Below are positions 28,784-37,792 of a DNA stretch of 64,000 bases, piece after piece. Under the pieces are notes generated by a model that was not told the origin of the DNA, did not search any database, and saw only the letters and a program-made list of their open reading frames with translations. The stretch comes from Nocardia mexicana NBRC 108244 (GTDB taxonomy: Bacteria > Actinomycetota > Actinomycetes > Mycobacteriales > Mycobacteriaceae). Where the stretch lies: positions 1-64,000 of the forward strand of contig NZ_BDBV01000027.1 of NCBI RefSeq assembly GCF_001613165.1, read 5' to 3'. Each line of letters begins with the position of its first letter. Position 1 is the first letter of the stretch. The position numbers were made by a program, and so were the translations under genes.

Positions 28784-29700
28784 TTGCCCACCTCCGACAT
28801 CTGGGCGTTGGCCAGCGCCTGCAGTTGTTTCGCGGTCAGCTGCCGGGTGGCGCCTCGGGAGAAATACCGCTCCAGATAGTGCTGGCCCACCATGAGCACA
28901 CTGGTGACCAGCAGATACCACGTGGCGGCGACCAGTAGCAGCGGAATCGGTTGCAGGTTCACGGCATAGATGTCGCGGGCCCGGCCGTACACGTCGGTCG
29001 TCAGCGGAATGGCCGTCACCAGCGAGGTGGTCTTCAGCATGCTGATCAGCTCGTTGCCGGTCGGCGGGATGATCACCCGCATCGCCTGGGGCAGCACCGT
29101 GCGGCGCATCGTCTGACCCCACGACATGCCGAGTGCGGTGGAGGCCTCGCGCTGGCCCTCGCCGACGGAATTGATTCCGGCGCGGACGATTTCGGCCATG
29201 TACGCGGCCTCGTTGAGGCCCAGGCCGATCATCGCGAACAGGAACGGCGTCCGCCAGTCCTGGATATTCCAGTGCAGCAGCTGCGGACCGAACGGAACCC
29301 CGAGATCGATGATCTTGTACAGCGAGGGGAACAGACCCCAGAACACCAGCTGCACATAGACGGGCGTGCCGCGGAAGATCCACAGATACACCCACGCCAC
29401 CGAGCGCAGCACCGGATTCGGCGACAGGCGCATCACCGCCAGCAGCATGCCCAGCACCACGCCGATGGCCATCGCGAGGACGGTCAGCTCCAGCGTGATC
29501 AGGACGCCGGACTCGATCCGCGAATCGAACAGGTACTTCCAGTAGATGTCCCACCGGTAGGCGGGGTTGGTGGCGGCGCCGTAGACGAACAGGGCCAGCA
29601 ACGCGACGATGATCGCCGCGGCGATCCACCGGCCCGGATGCCGCAGCGGCACCGCCTTGATCGGCGTGGGCTCGGTGGGCGCCGAGTCGTTCTCAGTCAC
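28780..29700 (-). CDS. Polar amino-acid ABC transporter permease
   Basis: The 306-residue membrane protein has five to six hydrophobic segments and the EAA loop [19 protein letters not shown], then [10 protein letters not shown], which docks on the ATPase. This is the HisM/GlnP permease family. The GTG start at 29700 lies 5 bp after the binding-protein stop. Only one permease gene is present, so it probably works as a homodimer. Confidence 0.95.
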   Translation of the reverse strand: MTENDSAPTEPTPIKAVPLRHPGRWIAAAIIVALLALFVYGAATNPAYRWDIYWKYLFDSRIESGVLITLELTVLAMAIGVVLGMLLAVMRLSPNPVLRSVAWVYLWIFRGTPVYVQLVFWGLFPSLYKIIDLGVPFGPQLLHWNIQDWRTPFLFAMIGLGLNEAAYMAEIVRAGINSVGEGQREASTALGMSWGQTMRRTVLPQAMRVIIPPTGNELISMLKTTSLVTAIPLTTDVYGRARDIYAVNLQPIPLLLVAATWYLLVTSVLMVGQHYLERYFSRGATRQLTAKQLQALANAQMSEVGK

Positions 29701-29705
29701 GGCCG

Positions 29706-30611
29706 TCAGCCCACCGCGCCGTTGATCGTGGCCTTGGTGATCGCACCCTCCTGGACGCCCCAGTTCTCGGCGATCTGCCGGTACTCACCCGAGTCGATCA
29801 GGTGCTGCACGGCCTCCTGCAGCACGGGGGCCAGCGGCGCGCCCTTGGGCACCGGCCAGCCGTAGGGCTGGGACTCGAACAGCGGCCCGGCCGACTCGAT
29901 CTTGTCCTGGTTCTGCTTGATCGCGTACGCGGTCACGGGGGAATCGGCCGACATGGCATCGACCTGCCCGAGTACCAGCGCCGTCGTCGCCGCGCTCTGC
30001 TCGTCGAAGGCCACGGCCTCGATCTTGGGCTTACCGGCCGCCTCGCACGCCTTGCTCTTGTTCGGCACGTCCTCGGTTTCCTCGATGGTGGTGCGCTGCA
30101 CCGCCACTCGCTTACCGCAGGCGTTGTTCGGGTCGATGGGCTTGCCCTTCTGCTGTGCCCACTGGATGCCCGCGTTGTAGTAGTCGACGAAATCGACCGT
30201 CTGCTCGCGCTCCTTGGTATCGGTCATCGACGACATACCCGTGTCGTAGGTACCGGCCTGGATCGCGGGAATGATCTTCTCGAAGTCCGACTCCTGATAT
30301 TCGGCCCGGACACCGAGCACCTGCGCCACCGCATTCATCAGGTCGACGTCGTAACCGACGATCTGGCCGGAGGCGTCCTTGTACTCGTTGGGCTGATACG
30401 GGATGTTCACCCCGACCACCAGCTTGCCGGACTGCTTCACCTTGTCGGGCAGCTTCGCGGCGATCGCGTCGACCTTGGCGACCTGAATCTTCTCCGCCGT
30501 AGGCGCATTGTCCTCGGTGTTCTTGGTACAGCCGGTCAACGCCAGCGCACCGCCGGCGAGTAAACAGACGGCCCGCAGGGCGACCCCGCGGGCACCGATT
30601 CGAACAGACAC
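29706..30611 (-). CDS. Polar amino-acid ABC transporter, substrate-binding lipoprotein
   Basis: The 301-residue product starts with a signal and lipobox (LLAGGALALTGC), so it is anchored to the outer face of the membrane. A SBP_bac_3 domain follows, with LVVGVNIPYQPNEYKDASG and GYDVDLMNAVAQVLGV. GTG 30611 is chosen because GGAGGG lies at good spacing; an in-frame upstream ATG at 30641 would add ten residues. It is the first gene of the importer operon. Confidence 0.94.
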   Translation of the reverse strand: MSVRIGARGVALRAVCLLAGGALALTGCTKNTEDNAPTAEKIQVAKVDAIAAKLPDKVKQSGKLVVGVNIPYQPNEYKDASGQIVGYDVDLMNAVAQVLGVRAEYQESDFEKIIPAIQAGTYDTGMSSMTDTKEREQTVDFVDYYNAGIQWAQQKGKPIDPNNACGKRVAVQRTTIEETEDVPNKSKACEAAGKPKIEAVAFDEQSAATTALVLGQVDAMSADSPVTAYAIKQNQDKIESAGPLFESQPYGWPVPKGAPLAPVLQEAVQHLIDSGEYRQIAENWGVQEGAITKATINGAVG

Positions 30612-30678
30612 AGCAGCCCTCCATGTTTGGGTGGGCGACATGTAGAGGTCGCCCGCCGTTCGAAATTTAGGCGATTCG

Positions 30679-30695
30679 GACCGACTGTGTCGGTC
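30679..30695. promoter_or_regulatory. Inverted repeat GACCGAC-TGT-GTCGGTC
   Basis: A perfect 7+3+7 palindrome lies 68 bp upstream of the importer operon start and 70 bp past the stop of the dehydrogenase gene. It could be an operator of the former or a terminator of the latter. Confidence 0.45.
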
Positions 30696-30762
30696 GGTTA
30701 CCGAAGGTTAATCCGCACCGGATATGGCGGAGGCCCTTACACGCCGAGTTCGAAACCCTATA

Positions 30763-31857
30763 TCACCACCGATGCAGCCGGGCCCGCACCTGTTCGGTGA
30801 ATTCGGCGGTCGAGGCCAGCCCGCCCAGATCCGCGGTGGCGATGCCCGCGGCGAAGGTGGCCGCCACGGCCCGCTCGATATGGTCGGCCGCCAGCGACAG
30901 CCCGCGGTCGGCGCGGCGAGAACCCAACCACCGCAACAACATTGCCGCCGACAGCTGCAGTGCCGCCGGATTGGCGCGATTGTGACCGGCCAGGGCGGGC
31001 GCCGCGCCGTGCACCGCCTGCGCCATCGCCTGGGTGGCCGAGCAGTTCAGCGAGGCGGCCAGGCCGAGCGATCCGCTCAGTTCTCCGGCCAGATCCGAGA
31101 GGATGTCGCCGAACAGGTTCTCCGTCACCAGCACGTCGTAGTCGCCGGGCGCGCGCACCAGATGCGCGGCCGCGGCGTCGACGTGCTCGTCGTCGGCCAC
31201 CACACCCGGGTACTCGGCGGCGACCTCGTAGCAGACGTCCCGGAACAGGCCCATCGTCATCGGCAGCACGTTCGCCTTGTGCACGATGGTCAGGCGGTGC
31301 CGCCGGGAAGCAGCGAGGCGGCAGGCCTCGTGCGCGATGCGCTCGCAGGCGGCCCGGGTCACCACGCCGACCGACAGCGCCACGTCCGCGCTCGGTGCGA
31401 ACTCGCCGGATCCGGCGAACATATTGCGGTCCGCGTAGAGGCCCTCGCTGTTCTCGCGCACGATCACCAGGTCCATGTCGGCCGCCGCGCGCACGCCTGC
31501 GAATGCGCGCGCCGGGCGGATATTGGCGAACAGACCGAACCGCTTGCGAATCGCGCCGCCGGGAGGTGCGCCGATGCGATGCTCGGGGGCGTAGGAGGCG
31601 TTGTCGTGCGGGCCCAGAATCCACGCGTCGAGCCGCTCCAACGCCTGCAGCGTCGACTCGGGCAGCGGCTCGCCGAACTGCTCGATCGCCTTGTGCCCCA
31701 TGGGTAACGGCATCCAGTCGACCTCGGGCGCGGAGACGGCGGCCAGCGCCTCGTCGACCACCTCGCGCGTCGCACGCACGACCTCGGGACCGATCCCGTC
31801 CCCCTCGATCAGCCCGAGCCGCAGTAATCCTCGTTCGTTGCCGCTGAGTTCGGTCAC
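30763..31857 (-). CDS. Isocitrate/isopropylmalate dehydrogenase family enzyme
   Basis: The 364-residue protein is a beta-decarboxylating dehydrogenase: LIEGDGIGPEVV at the start, VRENSEGLY near 128, VHKANVLPMTMGLF and the NLFGDILSDLAGELSGSLGL signature. The RENSEGLY loop is closer to isocitrate, homoisocitrate or tartrate dehydrogenases than to LeuB, so the substrate is open. GAGGATGG precedes the GTG start. It is not next to leucine or lysine genes. Confidence 0.9.
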   Translation of the reverse strand: MTELSGNERGLLRLGLIEGDGIGPEVVRATREVVDEALAAVSAPEVDWMPLPMGHKAIEQFGEPLPESTLQALERLDAWILGPHDNASYAPEHRIGAPPGGAIRKRFGLFANIRPARAFAGVRAAADMDLVIVRENSEGLYADRNMFAGSGEFAPSADVALSVGVVTRAACERIAHEACRLAASRRHRLTIVHKANVLPMTMGLFRDVCYEVAAEYPGVVADDEHVDAAAAHLVRAPGDYDVLVTENLFGDILSDLAGELSGSLGLAASLNCSATQAMAQAVHGAAPALAGHNRANPAALQLSAAMLLRWLGSRRADRGLSLAADHIERAVAATFAAGIATADLGGLASTAEFTEQVRARLHRW

Positions 31858-31931
31858 GCCACCATCCTCGACTGTGTAGTTTGCTCGATAGTGGCCGGGG
31901 GCGCACAGGCTGACTCACCGCGCCCGGCAGC

Positions 31932-31948
31932 AGCCAAGTAACTTGGCT
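31932..31948. promoter_or_regulatory. Palindrome AGCCAAGT-A-ACTTGGCT
   Basis: A perfect 8+1+8 inverted repeat lies in the divergent gap between the dehydrogenase (start 31857) and the phosphoesterase (ATG 31955), only 6 bp before the latter. Binding here would block its translation start or promoter. Confidence 0.5.
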
Positions 31949-31954
31949 CAGATC

Positions 31955-32470
31955 ATGGTTCAGTCCGTCGAACTGCTGCTGGACGACGCCGCCGAGGCGG
32001 AGGTTCGTCGGCAGTGGCGGCTGCTGGCGGAGGTCGGCGTGCACAGTCCCGCCGCCGATCGGCGGCCGCACATCACGGTCGGGGTGGCCCGGGAGATCTG
32101 GCCGCGCCTGGACAGGGCCCTCGCCGCCGAGGAGTTCCACCCGCTTCCGGTGCGGCTCGGCGGGCTTGTGATCTTCGGCGCACGCAGCCCGGTCCTGGTG
32201 CGGCTGGTGGTGCCCACGGCGGAACTGCTGGATCTGCAGCGCCGACTGTTCTCGGTGATCGCGCAGTGCCCCGGGATCCCGGCGAATGTGCGGCCGGACG
32301 CATGGACCCCGCACGTCACCCTGGCCCGGCGAGTGAAGCCCCAGCAATTCGCGGAGGCCGTCCCCGCGGTGGCCGGTGATCGTGATTTCCCCGCTACGGT
32401 GGTGGGTATCCGTCGGTGGGACGGCGATCATCGGCGTGAATGGCCGGTCGCACGCGGAAGCGGAAGATAA
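31955..32470 (+). CDS. 2'-5' RNA ligase-family (2H phosphoesterase) protein
   Basis: The 171-residue product has two HxT motifs, H39-I-T41 (RPHITVGV) and a second in WTPHVTLARR near residue 120, the catalytic pair of the 2H phosphoesterase superfamily (ThpR-like RNA ligases and cyclic phosphodiesterases). No ribosome site precedes ATG 31955; an in-frame TTG lies 12 bp earlier. Its substrate is unknown. Confidence 0.85.
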   Translation: MVQSVELLLDDAAEAEVRRQWRLLAEVGVHSPAADRRPHITVGVAREIWPRLDRALAAEEFHPLPVRLGGLVIFGARSPVLVRLVVPTAELLDLQRRLFSVIAQCPGIPANVRPDAWTPHVTLARRVKPQQFAEAVPAVAGDRDFPATVVGIRRWDGDHRREWPVARGSGR

Positions 32471-32516
32471 CCGACGTGCCCGGCGTTGCACCGGGCACCA
32501 CAGACGAGAGGATCCC

Positions 32517-32894
32517 ATGGCCACGCAGACCCTGACCACGCAGAACTTCGACGAGGTCGTCACCGGAAACGACGTGGTGCTCGTCGACTTCTGGGCCGAC
32601 TGGTGCGGCCCGTGCAAACAGTTCGCGCCGACGTACGAGAAGTCCGCGGAGAGCCACCCCGATGTCGTCCACGGCAAGGTCGACACCGAGGCCGAGCAGA
32701 GCCTGGCCGCGGCGGCGAACATCCGCTCCATCCCGACCATCATGGCGTTCCGGGAAGGTGTGCTCGTATTCGCGCAGCCGGGTGCGCTGCCGGCGAGCGC
32801 CCTCGAGGACCTGGTCACCCAGGTGAAGGCCCTCGACATGGACGAGGTCCGCAAGCAGATCGCCGAGCAGCAGGCCCAGCAGGAGCAGGGCTAG
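32517..32894 (+). CDS. Thioredoxin
   Basis: The 125-residue protein has the WCGPCK redox site at Cys30 and Cys33, the cis-proline loop SIPTIMAF and a C-terminal extension (DEVRKQIAEQQAQQEQG). It reduces disulphides in the cytoplasm using thioredoxin reductase. GAGAGGA precedes the ATG. It follows the phosphoesterase gene by 46 bp. No reductase gene is in the window. Confidence 0.95.
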   Translation: MATQTLTTQNFDEVVTGNDVVLVDFWADWCGPCKQFAPTYEKSAESHPDVVHGKVDTEAEQSLAAAANIRSIPTIMAFREGVLVFAQPGALPASALEDLVTQVKALDMDEVRKQIAEQQAQQEQG

Positions 32895-32939
32895 GCTGCG
32901 CCGGTAAGCCGCTTCGCGCGTCAAGGCCATCACCGTCGG

Positions 32940-32965
32940 TGCCGCGAGATCTGCGTCTCGCGGCA
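32940..32965 (+). terminator. Terminator hairpin after thioredoxin
   Basis: TGCCGCGAGA and TCTCGCGGCA form a perfect 10-bp stem with a 6-nt loop 45 nt past the thioredoxin stop. A second hairpin (GTGCC-A-CGGCAC) follows at once. There is no long T-run. Confidence 0.7.
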
Positions 32966-33073
32966 TCGGCGTGCCACGGCACCGATAGCCACGGGGCACC
33001 CGGAGTCGACGAAACCGGTTGCCGGGCCATGGCTTCCGGCCGACGATCGTTGCGTCAGCCGCTCATTGACATG

Positions 33074-33508
33074 TCAGCCGCCCAGCTTGTTGACCCCGGC
33101 GATCATCGCGCGGGCGGCGGATTCCGCGCCGTCGTCGGCGACGGCGGCACCCCAGCCCCGGCGGCCGTTGAATTCGCACAGCACGAAGGTGGCCGTGCCG
33201 GATTCGGTGCGCCGCTGGTGGAACTTCAGGATCTCCACCGGGAAGCCCTCGTCGTAGAGGGCGGAGGTGAGCGCCGCGACGGGGCTGCCCGCCGAAACCA
33301 CGGTCCGCAGGTGATCGGCGAACTCGAGAGTCGCGGTGTACTCGGCGCCGTGCCGGTGCCCGGCCCGGCTCCAGTCGCTGAGCTGCACCGGACCGGCATG
33401 TTCGCACAGGCGGTCGTAGAACTCGGCGGGACTCAGTCCCGTGCATTCGGTCCGCAGGCCCTTGGGCGCAGCGGTGATGAAGTCGTGTGTGTCGATTGTG
33501 ATCGTCAT
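33074..33508 (-). CDS. Stand-alone LeuA-type regulatory domain protein
   Basis: The 144-residue product resembles only the C-terminal leucine-sensing domain of 2-isopropylmalate synthase: FADHLRTVVSAGSPVAALTS, DEGFPVEILKFHQRRTESG and CEFNGRRGWGAAV, ending with a helix ARAMIAGVNKLGG. The catalytic barrel is absent and there is no room upstream for it, so this is a separate small protein. The first 50 residues are unmatched. It might sense a branched-chain amino acid or ketoacid; that is inference. Confidence 0.72.
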   Translation of the reverse strand: MTITIDTHDFITAAPKGLRTECTGLSPAEFYDRLCEHAGPVQLSDWSRAGHRHGAEYTATLEFADHLRTVVSAGSPVAALTSALYDEGFPVEILKFHQRRTESGTATFVLCEFNGRRGWGAAVADDGAESAARAMIAGVNKLGG

Positions 33509-34015
33509 TGAACTAGGTCTTCCCGAACCTTGTCGTGTCTGAGTGACAGTCGTGTCTGAAATGACAGAGGGGACCAGCGCAATAAATCTGTACGGCCGCA
33601 GCGAGGGGGCCGGTCCGAATCAGACCTCGCTACGGCGAGGTACTACGAGAAGTCGTGCGGCAGCCACCATCGCGGTCAGCGGAAGGCGCGCAGCGCGGTC
33701 GCGGTCGGCGACGTTCGGCGCGGCGCTGTGGCTTGCGGCGGGATTCGGCACGGCAACGACAATATGGACTTCCCCACGCGTTGGCAACCACATTCCCGCG
33801 GAACCCACGAGTAACTTCGTCACACTGTTTCATGAACGGCGCGCCAACGCTCGATGATTGAGCTGGCAACTGCGTCTCGCAACCGTCCAGGCAGCTCGCA
33901 CCGCACCGCGACACGGCGGGCAAACAATGGGAAAACCGGTTCTCAGGGCACCGGATGTGCCAGGCTCGAGCCGTGTCAGCGACACCCCGCACCGGTGTGC
34001 ACCGAGGAGGCACCG
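33509..34015. other. 507-bp gap, no convincing gene
   Basis: Divergent promoters for the flanking genes must lie here. CCTCGC-TACG-GCGAGG (33625-33640) is a compact hairpin and GCTCGATGATTGAGC (33848-33862) a small palindrome. The open frames that cross the gap have no ribosome site and no recognisable product. Confidence 0.55.
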
Positions 34016-34381
34016 ATGACCGACCCGACCATCCAGAACGCGATCAACCATCTGCTCGGCTGTCACCGCCGCTGTGAACATCAGATCCACGAATCCCTGA
34101 ATCGCGGCGGCGAACACGCCACCGACCACCACATCCAGACCCTGCGCGACTGCTCGGACCTGTCCCGCGTCACCGGCGATCTGCTGGACCGCCGCTCCGA
34201 ATGGGCTGCCCAACTGTGCGAGCTCACCACCCGCGTCTGCACCGACACCGCCGAACGCTGCGACCGCCTGGGCGAAACGGCGTGCGCGTCGGTGGCAAGG
34301 GCAGCCGCCGAGGCGTGCGGAGCACTCATCGAGACGCCGGCAACAGCCGACTTCAGCCCGGCGGCGGCTGAACGACGCTGA
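34016..34381 (+). CDS. Cys-rich four-helix-type protein, DUF326/Csp-like (degenerate)
   Basis: The 121-residue product has eight cysteines (16, 20, 46, 68, 75, 82, 90 and 101), mostly spaced one or two helical turns apart, as in the copper-storing four-helix bundles of the Csp/DUF326 type (CHRRCEHQ, RVCTDTAERC, ACASVARAAAEAC). Fewer cysteines are present than in full copper-storage proteins. GAGGAGG precedes the ATG. There is no signal peptide, so it would be cytoplasmic. Copper binding is plausible but not shown. Confidence 0.7.
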   Translation: MTDPTIQNAINHLLGCHRRCEHQIHESLNRGGEHATDHHIQTLRDCSDLSRVTGDLLDRRSEWAAQLCELTTRVCTDTAERCDRLGETACASVARAAAEACGALIETPATADFSPAAAERR

Positions 34382-34537
34382 CGGGCGGCACGGGGATAAT
34401 GCGATCAAGCGCAGGATGGCCATCGGTAGGATCGGTGGGCCTCGACTCGACCTTCGGTCGATATGCCGGATTCGGCTGGAACGGGCCGGGTCGCTCATAG
34501 TCGTCGAGCAGCTCGACCCGGTGGTGGCGCCGCGGAC

Positions 34538-34753
34538 CTACCGCCGACGTAGGAGTCTGGGTGGGATCCCGGACAGTTCTCTTTCTGCGCAGCGCTCCAC
34601 GAGTAATGGGGCGAATTCCCTTACGGCCGAGCCGGAGAACCGTTCGTGGAGGTGTTCGACGGTTGCTGCGACGCTGATCGAGGACATCTCGGGGTGATTG
34701 GCGCAGAGTCGCTCGATGATGGCAGCGATCTGCGCGGGCCCGTCATTCTGCAT
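34538..34753 (-). CDS. Small three-helix-bundle dimerisation-type protein
   Basis: The 71-residue product (IAAIIERLCANHPEMSSISV, then ATVEHLHERFSGSAVREFAP and LLVERCAERELSG) resembles the short three-helix-bundle proteins common in Nocardia and mycobacteria, whose function is unknown. CAGGGATCGCC precedes the ATG. The flanking 34382-34537 and 34754-34957 hold no other gene that I can support. Confidence 0.68.
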   Translation of the reverse strand: MQNDGPAQIAAIIERLCANHPEMSSISVAATVEHLHERFSGSAVREFAPLLVERCAERELSGIPPRLLRRR

Positions 34754-34957
34754 GGCGATCCCTGTCTGGCTGGTTCGTGTGCGCTCGCGCCGGCCGACTG
34801 TCCGCGGCCCCGGTTCATCGGCGTCCCTCGTTCGACGCCGGTATGTCGCCGAGCTCGGGAGCTAATCTACCATCGATTGGTGGGCCAATAGATGGCGTTC
34901 CGTCATTTTGGGTATGCCGCTGAACACACCGGCCGCCGCGAGACGAGCACCAAACCC

Positions 34958-37702
34958 TCAGTGCGCGGCCGCATCCCAACTACGCCCCACTCCGACAGAG
35001 ACCTCCAACGGCACCGACAGATCGATAGCCTTCGACATGTGGTCCCGGGCAAGGGATTCCAGGGCCTCCCGCTCCCCCGCGGCAACCTCGAAGACCAGCT
35101 CGTCGTGGATCTGCAGCAGCATCCGAGACTTCAGCCCCGCGTCCTGGATGGCGTGCTGCACGTTGATCATCGCGACCTTGATGATGTCGGCGGCGGTGCC
35201 CTGGATGGGGGCGTTGAGGGCCATCCGCTCGGCGGCCTCGCGGCGCTGGCGGTTGCTGGAGTCCAGGTCGGGCAGGTAGCGGCGGCGGCCGAACAGGGTT
35301 TCGGTGTAGCCGACCTTGCGGGCCTGGTCGACGGCGTCGCGCAGGTAGTCGCGGATAGCGCCGAAGCGGTCGAAGTAGACCTCCATCTGGGCCTTGGCCT
35401 CGTCGGGGGTGATCTTCAGCTGCTGCGACAGACCGTAGGCCGACAGCCCGTAGGCCAAGCCGTAGGACATCGCCTTGATGCGGCGGCGCATCTCCGGATG
35501 GACCTCGGAGAGCGGGATGTCGAAGGCCTTGGACGCGACGAAGGTGTGCAGGTCCTCACCCGAATTGAAGGCCTCGATCAGCCCGGCGTCCTTGGACAGG
35601 TGCGCCATGATCCGCATCTCGATCTGGCTGTAGTCGGCGGTCATCAGCGATTCGAAGCCGGGGCCGACGACGAACGTGTCGCGGATGCGGCGGCCGGTGT
35701 CGGTGCGGATCGGGATGTTCTGCAGATTCGGCTCGGTGGACGAGAGCCGCCCGGTGGCGGCGATGGTCTGGTTGAAGGTGGTGTGGATGCGACCGTCGTC
35801 GGCGACCGACTTCAGCAGGCCGTCGACTGTCACCTTCAGCCTGGTCGCGTCGCGGTGGGCCAGCAGGTGTTCCAGGAACGGGTGCTGGGTCTTCTCGAAC
35901 AGCGACTCCAGCGCGTCGGCGTCGGTGGTGTAGCCGGTCTTGGTGCGCTTGGTCTTGGGCATTTCGAGCTCGTCGAACAGCACCACCTGCAGCTGCTTCG
36001 GCGAGCCGAGGTTGATCTGCTTGCCGATCACCTCGTAGGCAGCGTTGGCCGCATCGGCGACGCGGTCGGCGAATTCGGACTGCAGCTGCTGCAGTTCGTC
36101 GACGTCGACGGCGATGCCCGCCTCCTCCAGCTGGGCCAGCACGCCGAGCAGCGGCAGCTCCATCTCGGTGAGCAGCCGGGTGGATTCGATGCCCTCGAGC
36201 TCGCTGTCGAAGGCGTCGGCGAGATCGGAGACGGCGCGGGCGCGCAGCATCTCGGTCTGCGCGAGTTCGGCGTCGACCTGGTCCTCGTCGTCGAGCAGCG
36301 ACAGCTGGGTGTCCTCGGCCGACTCGACCCGCAGCTCGCGCGACAGGTAGCGCAGCGACAGGTCGTCGAGGTTGAAGGTGCGCTGGCCCGGCCGGACGAG
36401 ATAGGCGGCCAGCGCCGTATCGCTGGTGAGCCCCTCGAGCGTCCAGCCGCGGCCGCGCAGCGCATGTGTGGCTGCCTTCGCCTCGTGCACCGCCTTCGGC
36501 GTCGCCGGATCGGCCAGCCAGGCGCCCAGTGCCTGCTCGTCCTCTGGGGTCAGCCCGATGACGTCGAAGTAGCCGCCCTCGCCGTCGGCCGCCGAGATCG
36601 CGATCGCCTTCACGTCACCCTGGAACGGGGTACCGGTACCCACGATGGAAATACCGTGCCGCACACCGGCTTTCGCATGTTCGGCCAGCCAGTCGGCCGC
36701 GGCGCCGGGAGCCACTGCGCCGCCAGTGATCTCGAAGCCGCCCTCGGCCTCGGGCTCCGGCGGGGCCAGGGTCTCGAACAGCCGGTCGCGCAGTACCCGG
36801 AATTCCAGATCGTCGAACAGGCGGTGGATCCGGTCGCGATCCCAGGGCTGCTGGGCCAGCTGCTCGGGGGTGTAGGGCAGCGCGACGTCCTTGACCATCT
36901 CGGTGAGCTGGCGGTTGAGTACGACGCTGGACAGGTTGGCGCGCAACGCGTCACCGACCTTGCCCTTCACCTGGTCCACCCGGTCCACCAGGGTGGTCAG
37001 ATCGCCGTATTCGCGCACCCACTTGGCCGCGGTCTTCTCCCCCACGCCCGGAATGCCCGGCAGATTGTCGCTCGGGTCGCCGCGCAGGGCGGCGTAGTCC
37101 GGGTACTGGGCCGGGGTGAGGCCGTATTTCTCCTCCACCGCGGCGGGGGTGAACCGCGTCAGCTCGGAGACGCCCTTCTTCGGGTACAGGACGGTGACGT
37201 CGTCGTTGACCAGTTGCAGCGCGTCCCGGTCGCCGGTGACGATCAGCACTCGGTAGCCCTGCGGCACAGCCTGAGTGGCCAGGGTGGCGATGATGTCGTC
37301 GGCCTCGTAGCCCTCGAGCTGCATCGTCGGGATGCCGAGCGCGCCGAGTACCTCCTGGGTGACCTCCACCTGGCCGCGGAACTCGTCGGGCGTGGTGATG
37401 CGGTTGGCCTTGTACTCCGGGTAGGCCTCGGTGCGGAAGGTCTTGCGATTGACGTCGAACGCGGCCGCCACATGGGTGGGCTTCTCGTCGCGCAGCAGGT
37501 TGATCAGCATGGCGGTGAAGCCGTAGACCGCGTTGGTGGTCTGCCCGGTGACGGTCTTGAAGTTCTCCGCGGGCAGTGCGTAGAAGGCGCGGTAGGCCAG
37601 CGAGTGCCCGTCCAGCAGCAACAGCGTGGGCCGCTCACCGGGGGCATTCGGGGTCGCTGCGGACACACTGCTCGGGCGCTGATCGGTGGTCGCTGGAGTC
37701 AC
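34958..37702 (-). CDS. polA: DNA polymerase I
   Basis: The 914-residue protein has an N-terminal 5'-nuclease domain (LLLLDGHSLAYRAFYALP, GDRDALQLV, GDPSDNLPGIPGVGEKTAAK), a middle domain without the usual 3'-5' exonuclease carboxylates, and a polymerase domain with motif A (MTADYSQIEMRIMAHLS), the O-helix region (RRRIKAMSYGLAYGLSAYG) and motif C (LQIHDELVFEV). It fills gaps and removes RNA primers. The GTG at 37702 is preferred; TTG 37732 is in frame upstream. It matches the mycobacterial enzyme, which also lacks proofreading. Confidence 0.98.
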   Translation of the reverse strand: MTPATTDQRPSSVSAATPNAPGERPTLLLLDGHSLAYRAFYALPAENFKTVTGQTTNAVYGFTAMLINLLRDEKPTHVAAAFDVNRKTFRTEAYPEYKANRITTPDEFRGQVEVTQEVLGALGIPTMQLEGYEADDIIATLATQAVPQGYRVLIVTGDRDALQLVNDDVTVLYPKKGVSELTRFTPAAVEEKYGLTPAQYPDYAALRGDPSDNLPGIPGVGEKTAAKWVREYGDLTTLVDRVDQVKGKVGDALRANLSSVVLNRQLTEMVKDVALPYTPEQLAQQPWDRDRIHRLFDDLEFRVLRDRLFETLAPPEPEAEGGFEITGGAVAPGAAADWLAEHAKAGVRHGISIVGTGTPFQGDVKAIAISAADGEGGYFDVIGLTPEDEQALGAWLADPATPKAVHEAKAATHALRGRGWTLEGLTSDTALAAYLVRPGQRTFNLDDLSLRYLSRELRVESAEDTQLSLLDDEDQVDAELAQTEMLRARAVSDLADAFDSELEGIESTRLLTEMELPLLGVLAQLEEAGIAVDVDELQQLQSEFADRVADAANAAYEVIGKQINLGSPKQLQVVLFDELEMPKTKRTKTGYTTDADALESLFEKTQHPFLEHLLAHRDATRLKVTVDGLLKSVADDGRIHTTFNQTIAATGRLSSTEPNLQNIPIRTDTGRRIRDTFVVGPGFESLMTADYSQIEMRIMAHLSKDAGLIEAFNSGEDLHTFVASKAFDIPLSEVHPEMRRRIKAMSYGLAYGLSAYGLSQQLKITPDEAKAQMEVYFDRFGAIRDYLRDAVDQARKVGYTETLFGRRRYLPDLDSSNRQRREAAERMALNAPIQGTAADIIKVAMINVQHAIQDAGLKSRMLLQIHDELVFEVAAGEREALESLARDHMSKAIDLSVPLEVSVGVGRSWDAAAH

Positions 37703-37792
37703 GGCCCTGAGTCTATGTACCGGCACCGACAAGCGGGGGCACGGGGGATGACGTGGGCCACATCAGTGCGTCGCCATCCCCCGCGCCTGCGC

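Noticed and set aside
33543..33857. A 104-residue plus-strand frame in the gap before the Cys-rich protein
   Set aside because: No ribosome site and no recognisable product.
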